From Blepharisma stoltei (lineage: Eukaryota > Ciliophora > Heterotrichea > Heterotrichida > Blepharismidae): DNA of 64,000 nucleotides. The stretch covers positions 310,001 through 374,000 of the forward strand of contig CAJZBQ010000013.1 of NCBI GenBank assembly GCA_914767885.1, given 5' to 3'. The position numbers and the translations under genes are program-made. The first letter of the stretch is position 1. Each line of letters opens with the position of its first letter. This document shows positions 55,681 to 64,000 of the stretch, piece after piece. A model generated the notes under the pieces. That model searched no databases and had not been told where the DNA came from. It saw only the letters and a program-made list of their open reading frames with translations.

Positions 55681-58600
55681 CTATTTTCTACGGGCTGCTT
55701 TAACCACTCTTCTTATTTCTGTATTTTCCCCTGGCAGGTCGTTAATCTGTATACGCTTTGATTGGACAATTTCTACAAGCTGCTGCCCTCTTACAGGACT
55801 GAGATTTCTTGTTAGATTTACCATGAAATCTTTATTAGTAGCATGTAGCTGGCTAACCATGGTTCTAAAAACATTATATTCATCAACAACAAATATAGGA
55901 CTGAATAAATTCACTAAAATTGAATTCGCTTCTTTTTCTTCCCTTTCGCCAGGGGCATCTTCTCCACTGCCTCCATAAATCAGCTTTGTTCCCTTCACAA
56001 AGATTTCAGAATCAAAGCTATCTTCATCAGAGTCAAATAAATTTTCCATAAGCATGTCAATTGGACTTTTCTGTTTAGTCTCCTCTTCTGTAGGCTTTTT
56101 GTAACTGAGAATTACTATGACTGTGTCAAAGATCTTGTCAATTAATTCATAAATGTCATTATTCATCTGTGGCATCATAAATAAATGGCACAGGCCAATA
56201 ACTGCGACTCTTTTGTCGTATTGGTGTGTGAATTGATTAGCCATTTTTATGATTTCAAGGAGGGAAAAGCGGAGATAGGAAATTCCTTCAGCTGTCTGGG
56301 TAGCGGAAAGAATGTTGGCAGTTAGAGTAGCGTTGTAAGTAAATGAGGATAGAATGGTGTCAAGAAGGCGGACTTTGAAGAAATTATTTGTGGTACTTTG
56401 GGCATAGCGCATAAACGTGTCAGTTAGGATTTTATCCATATATTGATCTAATTGTCCAGGGAATGTTTGGAATAGTAAATGGTATAAAATTGCTCCCTCG
56501 CAGTTCAGACCTTCTCTAATACGGCCTTTTGGCTGCGCAAATAATGCTTTTCCTGCCATTTCTACCACTTGGGCCATTCTTTGAGGTGAAGTTGCGAAAC
56601 TGTCTTTTCCGAATCTGAGATATGTATTAAGCAGTTTAAAAACAATTTGCAAGGTATTTTCTTGCTTAGCCTGAAGTACTGGCAAATGATTAAAGATTTC
56701 CCATTGAAGCGCTGATATAGACTTCGCTTTTTTTTGTATCAATTGGATAATGCTAATTATGTCATCGAAAAAGGAAACTTGATCGGGATACTGTATATAA
56801 TTAATAATTGGTAATAAAAGTTTTTCAAGTTCTTCAAGATCGGCTCCTGATACTGAGATTGAATTTATTAGTGATCTTATAATATTCCATGACTTGATCA
56901 CTATAATTGAATCTTTTTTATTATTAGCAATCTGGCACTGAACTTCACTTTGAATTTTTCCTACTAAGGCTATCATTAATGGTACAACTTTTCTGTCAAG
57001 TGACTCTCCGAAATTTTGGACTATTTCAACTAGAGCTTCATAAAACGATTTTTCTTTTTGGTTTGGAATTGCTTCTATAACTTTATCAACAACTTCACCC
57101 ATAAATGGTTCAAGTCTAAACATAAGTTCATCTTCTTGCATTATATAAGAGAAAGTATCACAAGCTTGTATACATACAGCTCTAGACGACTGCTGTAAAA
57201 TACAGTCCAAAATATAAAGCATCCATCTTTTGAAATACTCTAACTTGTCTTGGAAAATATGCTCAGAAAAGCAGTATAAAAATTGGCAAACTCTTTGGTG
57301 AATAATCATAGATGAGCTTGTAGAAAAGAAAGCTGTCATTATTTTTTCTAACAAGTTATTGATACCATTAAGAAGATCAGACCTTCGGGATATAGAAAAT
57401 TCCTGGGGATAGCGCGGAATACGCTATCCCCCAGGACCAACCGGGATCGGATCCCACATGGAACAAGGGTTCCATGTGTGGATCCATTTTTGACACGTGA
57501 AAGTAAATATCTCACATGTCAAAAATGGATCCACACATGGAAACCCCCGTTCCATGTGGGATCCGATCCCGGTTGGTCCTGGGGATAGCGTATTCCGCGC
57601 TATCCCCAGGAATTTAGTATATCCCAAATGATAAAATACTGAGCATCATAAAAGCTGTAGCTACTTTATTTTCGTTATCTGAAGCCATGAAGACAGTGTT
57701 TGCAAGCTCCTTGATTAAAGGGTATTCTTTATTAATTTCAGGATTTATAATGGATTCTATCAACTCAAAAGCAAAATATGCAGAAAATGGCAATGCTCCA
57801 TCAATGTTATCACACATAGTTTCCAGAAGCTGGGCTGATACAGTTTTTACCGTCTCAGATTCTTGCCGTTCACATATATCTTGGCAAATGTTGACAAACT
57901 CATCAGGCTGTGTATCAAATAATTCTTTATCGCTTTCATTAAGCCTTAAAAACTGCAAAATTATATCAGTAATAATTTGCTTATAAAATTGCCCAAAGAT
58001 CCCGTAAAATCTTGACTCTGAGCTGCATTTGTGAAGCAAATTTAATGTTTCTATAACAATTTCAGATAGCCAGCTTTGTATGATGAACTGGTCAACGTCT
58101 GGATGAACACATATAGCTAATAAAGAAATAATCAGAGGCTCTAGGACAGCATTAACAGAGTCAACAAATGGGGAATCTGGAATAGCAGCGCCTATAGTGG
58201 AGATGACCTTTGCCCCCATCTCTTCATAGATTTTCTTTTTACAGTCCATAAAGTACTGTATCACAATATTCAAGCATTTAATTATATTTGCCTTTATTTG
58301 GTTCATTAAATTTGTCACTGTCCCACTTGATAAGTTTATAACAGCGTTTACATTAGGAAGCCTGAAATCAGGTATCCTAATATTTATTGTGTTTGTAAAG
58401 ATGGATGCTATTTCTGTGTGTTCCACAAATTCTTTGATTCCTTTATTGGAAACCACTTCAAAATGTTCAAGAATTTGTCTGAGAGATAATGACCACTCTT
58501 CGAATATATAAAGAATTTCTATTGCTAAAGCTTCATTTGAGGATTGCAAAGCTGCTCCAAGCTGAAAAAAGACTTTATTGCCAACGTCTATCATATGTGG

Positions 58601-59441
58601 AAGGAGTATTTTAGAATAATCCCCAGCATTGAATTGTGATGGCATGCAGCTGAAAATCGTTTTTATTACTGACAAGCTGCCGAAGACTTGATGGGCTTCT
58701 CCTTTTAGACCTACAATTGCTAGCTCTTTTCCTTCCATTTAATAACGAACAAACCTATGTATTTTTTAGATTCTTTTTAAGTAACTTTCAATTAACAAGA
58801 GTTTCGATAAAGTTTTTCTTAATATTTCTAAGATTTATTTAATTATTTTCAATGTTTTAAAACCCATTCAACACTCATGAATAGAATATTTCTTGCTTTA
58901 TTGTTTTCTCATCTTAAAATATTTCCTGAAATAAAATTAAATTTAAATAAATGTATGACAAAAATTCTCAATATAAAAATTTTAAAAAAAAATTATACCC
59001 CAATTAACGACAGCAAAACAAATTGCTCGTTATTTAAATGTGGGAGGATAAGGCTGCTAAGCGATTGCAGCATAATCCCATGGCATCATCAGATATTAAA
59101 GGGTTGAGGGCATAATTTGTGATTCCTCTTATAGATCTATCGATGTTTGGGCTTATAATGGTCTGGAAAATCATTTCTGCTAGGTACATGCGGTCTTCAG
59201 CTGCAAGCTTACTTGACTCAATGCATTCTCTCATAAAATTGCGGAGTCTGGTTCCTGCAGATTGCTTAAGTTGATGAGGAGAGTCTTGAGAGGATATGAC
59301 GGTCAAGAGAAATTGAAAGAAGCCTTTGGTATCTTGGCTGAGGATACGGAGTTCTTCTTCTGCTTGCTTTCGTTCAGTGTCACTGATGGAAGAATAAGTT
59401 TGTGTTAAGAGCTGAGCAGCTCTGCCAAAGGCTTCAGACAT
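55681..59441 (-). CDS. Importin-beta family nuclear transport receptor (importin 7/8-like)
   Basis: With IESs 57391-57619 and 58721-59057 removed the CDS is 1065 codons (1064 aa), the usual karyopherin size. The N-terminal importin-N region has ERKQAEEELRILSQDTKGFFQFLLTVI and QLKQSAGTRLRNFM. Many helical HEAT repeats follow. Near the C-terminus is an acidic patch (LFDSDEDSFDSEIF), as in importin 7/8. It should carry cargo such as ribosomal proteins or histones through nuclear pores with Ran. Subfamily is tentative. The two strands of the gene's boundaries (55647-55680) are tail-to-tail with TTLL. Confidence 0.85.
57391..57619 (-). mobile_element. Foldback element (family 4) as IES in importin gene, 229 bp
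   Basis: TA copies at 57391-57392 and 57620-57621. A hairpin at each end (CCTGGGGATAGCG against its complement) and inverted arms of GATCGGATCCCACATGGAAC and TGGATCCACACATGGAA. Removal joins LSILSFGI to SRRSDLLNGI. Confidence 0.87.
58721..59057 (-). other. IES, 337 bp, in importin gene
   Basis: Flanked by TAGCA direct repeats in gene orientation, TA at 58721-58722 and 59058-59059. Removal joins AMGLCCNRL to AIVGLKGEAHQVFGS. It contains stops; no repeat family seen. Confidence 0.78.
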
Positions 59442-59775
59442 TTATTATAAGATTAACAATAAATTTAATAAGTAATGCTATATGGAATTAATTATAATTA
59501 TTTTGATATTTTCTCTAATGAAAATTTAATTCATTAGTTTGCAAATTTACAATCTATAAATAATAAATAATAGCAAGATATAAAATTTTGATTTTGATGG
59601 CTATTTGATATATGTGAAAATTCTATATAAAATTTAACTATATTTCACATGAAAAAAACAATTTTTAAATTTAAAGAAGGTATTTAATTCTAAACTTGCA
59701 CTTCTTTTGAAAAAAATCAAATTTATAATTTCAAAATGGATATATAGCACACCCCTCGTGGTTGCTCGCCATTAA
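59442..59775. other. AT-rich intergenic region
   Basis: About 335 bp of AT-rich sequence between the importin start and the TIR element at 59776. Confidence 0.5.
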
Positions 59776-59936
59776 GTACCTCCTCCCCATGTCATCCACC
59801 CCCTGACGGTCCTGAAAATTTTAAATGTTAAAATATTATTTGACAAGTCCTTCAAATATTTTAGCTTGTCAAATTAATATTTAACATGTTAAAATATTTG
59901 GGACCGTTAGGGGGTGGATGGCATGGGGAGGGGTGC
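59776..59936. mobile_element. Short TIR element overlapping the start of the next gene
   Basis: About 160 bp with imperfect inverted ends of roughly 38 bp (CCTCCCCATGTCATCCACCC on the left against GGGTGGATGGCATGGGGAGG on the right) and inner inverted AATATTTAACATGTT-like arms. Flanks read TTAA and TCAA, which suggests but does not prove a 4-bp duplication. Confidence 0.65.
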
Positions 59937-60907
59937 TCAAGGCCGATCCAAAATGGGGTTTAAGCTATAAAGAAAACTTGAATTCCGCCAAAATTGGATC
60001 GCAAGCTTTTAAGCCAACTGCAGCCTTCTCTAATAAAAATTCGCCAATTAAAGCTCAAGCAAGCTCCACTAACGCAATTTTACTAGCTCAAAACCAAAAC
60101 ATCCCTAAAACTTTTGAACCCAAATCAGACCAAAAAATGACCTCTCTATTGGAATCTGCTAGTAAAGAAGGCTCCTATACTTCTTTTTGCTATGAGCTAT
60201 CTCCAGATGATGACAAAACAATCATGAGCTCCGAAGATAGCATAGTTCAAAATTTAAATATATCCGATGAAACCAATCACTCATTCAGTCAAATAAATTT
60301 TAAAGATACCAAAATAAGCGTTCTTACAAGAAAACTTGCATTAGCTGAGGCTTCCTTAAAAGAATTCCAGTCCGCTCTTACAGACGCACATATTGAATGT
60401 GACAATTATGTCGAAAAATTTAATTTAGTAAATGCAGACAAAGAAGCCCTTGAAATTAATTTAGCTGCTGCAATAGAAGAAAGAGATTATCACAAAGAGA
60501 GGTCTGAATCTTTATATCAAGAATTAATGAAAGTTAAAACAAGCTTAGAAATTAGAGAAAAGCTATTCAAAATGCAAGAAAAAGAATTAAAAAAAAAGGA
60601 AAATTTAGCGGCTGAAGTTATAAAAGAAACTCAAAAAAATGAGAAAGAAAATAGCGAATTTACGGAGGATATATATAACGAGTTAATTGCTAGAGAATAT
60701 ATGAAAATAGAAGAGATAAGAGCAGAGTTGGAAAAAGAAAAAATTAAAAATGAATTAGTTAAAAATGAAATTAAAAAAGAGAAAAAAGATTTAGAAAAAA
60801 AGCTGCAAAAGAATGCGATGTTTGAATATAAAAAGATTCAAAATGTTTTTCTGGTGCTTATTTTTGCAATTGTGATTACATTTTTACTTACAATTATTCT
60901 AAAATAA
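59918..60907 (+). CDS. Tail-anchored coiled-coil protein
   Basis: 329 residues from ATG 59918 to TAA 60905-60907. Residues 130-300 are a long coiled coil (LAEASLKEFQSALTDAHIECDNYVEKF; KIEEIRAELEKEKIKNELVKNEIKKEKKDLEKKL). The C-terminus is one hydrophobic helix (VFLVLIFAIVITFLLTIIL) with nothing after it but Lys, a tail anchor like golgins or SNARE-type tethers. The first six codons lie in the TIR element, so the true start may differ. Confidence 0.75.
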   Translation: MAWGGVLKADPKWGLSYKENLNSAKIGSQAFKPTAAFSNKNSPIKAQASSTNAILLAQNQNIPKTFEPKSDQKMTSLLESASKEGSYTSFCYELSPDDDKTIMSSEDSIVQNLNISDETNHSFSQINFKDTKISVLTRKLALAEASLKEFQSALTDAHIECDNYVEKFNLVNADKEALEINLAAAIEERDYHKERSESLYQELMKVKTSLEIREKLFKMQEKELKKKENLAAEVIKETQKNEKENSEFTEDIYNELIAREYMKIEEIRAELEKEKIKNELVKNEIKKEKKDLEKKLQKNAMFEYKKIQNVFLVLIFAIVITFLLTIILK

Positions 60908-61425
60908 TTGGCTTTAATAATATAAAATTAGAGATAAAATTAAATGAACATTGCAATTTAAATTATGTAAGGTTAAAGTTTTTGAATTTCAACAATGTGA
61001 AGTTTCATAAAGAAATATGTTACTAACTTTGATTACTTACTACCACTTAAGAGTCAAAAATTTGTATTAATAAAAAATTTTTATAATAATTATAATTTTG
61101 TAATGAGATATTTTATAAAATTTAACAAATCCTACATTTTAGACATAAATTTTAAATTTTTTCAAATATTTTCAAAATTTTGATTTTTTTAATCGACAAT
61201 TGTTTTCCTTTAAGAGCGACCAAGATTTTTCTGCTGCTCTCTTAAGGGAGAGGATTAGTAAAAACTTTTTTTCATAAAATCATTTATTTTTATATATAAA
61301 TTAACTTGTATGAAATTATTTTAATTTTCAAAAGATTAAGAAGAAAAGAAATTGAAAATTCATGAAATAAACTAGAAACAAGTTTCTCAACAAATCGAAG
61401 CCCAATCATAACAACACCAAGAGAT
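60908..61425. other. AT-rich intergenic region with a possible decayed element end
   Basis: About 515 bp. Near 61210-61255 a hairpin (CCTTTAAGAG against CTCTTAAGGG) precedes GAGAGGATTAG, reminiscent of a decayed MITE end. No gene seen. Confidence 0.4.
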
Positions 61426-64000
61426 ATGAGGCCAGTAAGCACGCAGCCTTCTAAGCGCACTAAAAACACAACTGAAAATGATATTTCTTTCACATCAAAT
61501 CGCTCCAACATTGTTATCCAAACTAAAAATGAGGCATCCTTAAATGAATCAGCGCCTCTATCCTTTTCACCTAGGATTCCCAGACCAAAAAGCACACAGC
61601 CAGCTAAACGAATGAAAAACAAACTTGAAAATGATGCCAAATTTATATCATCAAATCGATCAAATAATTTTATTCCTATTAAACTCGACTTAAATGACTC
61701 TGTTATATATTCAACACCACGACCCTTAACTGCTCTATATTCAGCTTCCCCAATCAATAAAACATTAGCTTCATTTTTACCTCAAGAAGCTGTCCAGGGG
61801 CTCACTTTAATGCAACTTCACCAAATTTATGAAGCGAAATGCAGTGATTTAAACATTCCACTACTTTTTGACCAAGAAAAACGATTTTTCAGCTGTTGCT
61901 TTAAACATTTTATGAATAGAAAAATTATTTTAGAAGAAACCGGAATTGGTCCGAATGCTGCCAAAGCAATTGGTGAAACTTTGAGAAATAATACTGAGTT
62001 TGCTTACTTATATTTACTCCCCCCTCCGTGAGTGAACAAAAAAAATTTTGTTCACTCACAGAGATTAATTTTGTTTCTCAAAATTTAAAAAAAAATCCTA
62101 ATTTGCAAAAATTGGGAAGCAAATGTTAATTTAATTTATAAAATTTATGTTTTAAAACGCAATTTGTTTAAAAATAAACAGAATTAGCTCGAGATTTCAT
62201 TATACTAGTTATCACTTATATATCAAATTTTTGTTCACTCACGGAGTGTGGTTTTTGCGCAAAAAATAGGGGATTTTTCCAATGGTTTTCTTCACCACGG
62301 AGGAGGGAGGAGTTAGGAAAAAATTTGATGGGAGACATAGGAGTCATCGTTTTAGCTAGGCTTCTTTGTAAAAATATGTCAATCGTGCATTTGGATATTA
62401 GCAGTAATGATATTACTCCTGAAGGAGCAGCAACTGTAATTAATTTGATAGCAAACCATTGAAGCATTACCAGTTTAAATATTTCATCACACGAAGGATT
62501 GCATAGAAACCGACTTGGGGCATATGGTGCTGCAGCAGTTAAAAGAGCATTAACTTGTAGCAGTGTTTTAGGATTTTTAAATATCGCTGGAACATCTATT
62601 GGAACTGAAGGGTTTGAGTATATTATAGAAGGATTAAAAAACAATAGAAGCCTTGTTTCCCTAACTCCCCCTCCCCATCCTTGATCGAACGACTCGCCAT
62701 CGTTCGATCAAGGATGGGGGTTAAAAACAATTTTCTTGGAAAAAAAAATTTATATAAAAAATGAAAAAGATAAATATAGATTATTTTTATTTACTTTTAA
62801 ATAAGAGTGTTAAGAGTATTTAATAATTATTTTTACAGCAAAAAAATTGAATTAATTTCATAAAATACCAATTTTTAATATTTTGATTTATTAGTTACCC
62901 TTTTAAACTCTATAAATTTTAATTTAAATTAAATTTTTTTTAAAAAATTTTAAAGAATCTCTATTTTATTAGATTATTGAGTTTTTAAGCCTAGGTTGAT
63001 GACTAAATCACTTCGGATGGTTGATTTCGCAGCTTTCTGTCGTCTCAAAGCTCTGAAAACAACTTCATTAGGCACATCTTCCAAAGCTTTTGATAACTAA
63101 TATTTTTTATATATATAAAAATTTGCATGATATGAAAATCGTTCGATCAAGGATGGGGGTTAATTTCCCCAATTTTTAGGAATTTTTACAGTCAATCGTT
63201 CGATCAAGGATGGGGGGGAGTAAGCATTTCAAATAATAGTCTTGGCCCAAATTTGATGGAAAAATTTTCACAATCTATAGTAAATTCTAATTTGCAAATT
63301 TTAGATCTTTCGAGCAACCAAATAGGAAATGAAGGTTCTGAAAAAATAGGAAACATGATCATGGGTGCTTATAATGGTGCCTGCCCAGTAAAAACTTTAA
63401 ATTTATCTAAAAATGATATATCAACTAGAGGAGCTTCATATATTTTTAGTTCTTTAAGAAGAAATAGCACATTGAAAACTTTGAATCTTGGAAATAACCC
63501 TATGGTTTATGGACCATCTCAACAATTTTTTGCATTTTTGACAGATAATGTATGTCTAAACTCATTAAATCTGTCAAACTGCGAGCTTAAATCAGAAGGA
63601 ATTCATATGTTTGCAGAAGGATTGGCTAAAAATCAAGCATTAAAAGCCTTAATACTCAGCGGAAATGAAATTAATGACCAAGGCACTGAATCAATTTCTT
63701 ATGGAATAGCTAGAAATACAAATTTAAAATTCTTAGATTTGAGTAGCAATAAATTAAAAAATAAATCAGGCATTGCCCTAGCTCAAGCCCTAAAATTGAA
63801 CCAAACCCTATCCGAACTAAATTTACGAGAAAATAATTTAAAAGATGAAGCAGGACAAATATTAAATGAAGTTTCTAGATATAACACAAAAATTTCGCAT
63901 CTTAACTTAGACCTCAACCCTATAAGCTTCAAATATTTAAATGATATCAAGCTTAACCTGAAGCGCAATCAAGAACTAGGAAGGAAAAAAATTGTCCCAA
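61426..64000 (+). CDS. Leucine-rich repeat protein (RNH/NLRC-like LRRs), 3' partial
   Basis: Open from ATG 61426 through the window end with IESs 62015-62313 and 62662-63220 removed. The first 150 residues are Ser/Lys-rich with a repeated RPKSTQPAKRMKN-type motif. Ribonuclease-inhibitor-like LRRs then run to the end, such as VIVLARLLCKNMSIVHLDISSND, VKTLNLSKNDISTRGASYIFSSL and LKFLDLSSNKLKNKSGIALAQAL. Each is about 28 residues, as in ciliary or RanGAP-type LRR proteins. The frame before ATG 61426 is open for some way without another ATG, so the start is uncertain. Confidence 0.85.
62015..62315 (+). mobile_element. MITE family 1, internally deleted and diverged, as IES in LRR gene
   Basis: 299 bp plus TTA duplication (62014-62016 and 62313-62315). 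Left hairpin present; part of the AT-rich core is gone; right repeats carry substitutions. Removal joins FAYLYL to GKNLMGDIG. Confidence 0.88.
62662..63223 (+). mobile_element. Family 3 element as IES in LRR gene
   Basis: 559 bp plus TAA duplication (62662-62664 and 63221-63223). Left hairpin CCCATCCTTGATCGAACG against CGTTCGATCAAGGATGGGG; right end has two further copies. Interior holds a 36-codon reverse frame at 62990-63100 (see findings). Removal joins RSLVSL to SISNNSLGP. Confidence 0.88.

Overview
ORGANISM AND DNA TYPE. The window looks like germline (micronuclear) DNA of a heterotrich ciliate of the Blepharisma type. Three things point there. (1) TGA is read as Trp: in the MORN protein at 38718-40226 it falls where the Y-x-G-x-W repeat needs Trp, and it joins open segments in most genes here; TAA and TAG end genes. 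(2) Introns are tiny: five of 15 nt and one of 16 nt, all GT...AG. (3) More than 20 genes are cut by AT-rich or repeat-derived segments whose removal between short direct repeats, usually containing TA, restores a conserved protein. These are internal eliminated sequences (IESs). For every gene where I resolved all breaks, the remaining CDS length is a multiple of 3, and the KDEL receptor comes out at the family's usual 212 aa.

LAYOUT. 1-2.5 kb: two tandem mu-like GSTs and an unknown membrane-anchored protein (+). 2.5-4.7 kb: a potassium channel and a seven-knuckle CCHC protein (-). 5-6.9 kb: NEK kinase (+). 7-8.7 kb: MFS transporter (-). 8.9-10.7 kb: PACRG and a PLAC8 protein (+). 11-13.4 kb: 15-TPR protein (-). 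13.7-16.4 kb: degenerate PDI (+). 16.5-20.1 kb: one large gene with repeated F-x-P motifs (-). 20.7-22.9 kb: Yippee and KDEL receptor (-). 23.5-26 kb: MYCBP-like (+) and a coiled coil (-). 26.4-29.6 kb: mitochondrial Hsp70 (+). 29.7-36 kb: nucleotidyltransferase, NAD-binding protein and Jupiter-like protein (-). 36.2-40.2 kb: PH-domain protein, coiled coil and MORN protein (+). 40.3-46.7 kb: TBC GAP, unknown nuclear-type protein and Aurora-like kinase (-). 46.7-55.6 kb: a second Aurora-like kinase, two uncertain small genes, a short coiled coil, an ankyrin protein and a tubulin ligase-like enzyme (+). 55.7-59.4 kb: importin (-). 59.9-64 kb: tail-anchored coiled coil and an LRR protein running off the window (+). 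PACRG, the TTLL, NEK and MORN proteins fit a ciliated cell. Genes are tightly packed; two kinases start only 33 bp apart, head to head.

MOBILE DNA. Several families occupy the IESs. Family 1 is a MITE of about 376-390 bp with CCGTGAGTGAAC ends (11 copies). Family 2 has TTTAAATTGGAAC ends. Family 3 has GATCAAGGATGGGG ends. All three make 3-bp TNA target duplications: TTA, TAA and, in two copies, TGA. Family 4 is a set of foldback elements. There is also one long-TIR element with a 9-bp duplication, and a set of GC-rich retroelement-like inserts of about 500-560 bp with 11-15 bp duplications. Elements are nested up to three deep. The most unusual result is that several inserts must be excised precisely without a TA boundary for the host gene (KDEL receptor, mitochondrial Hsp70, TBC protein, Aurora-like kinase, F-x-P protein) to be read. 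I saw no tRNA, rRNA, CRISPR array or transposase gene.
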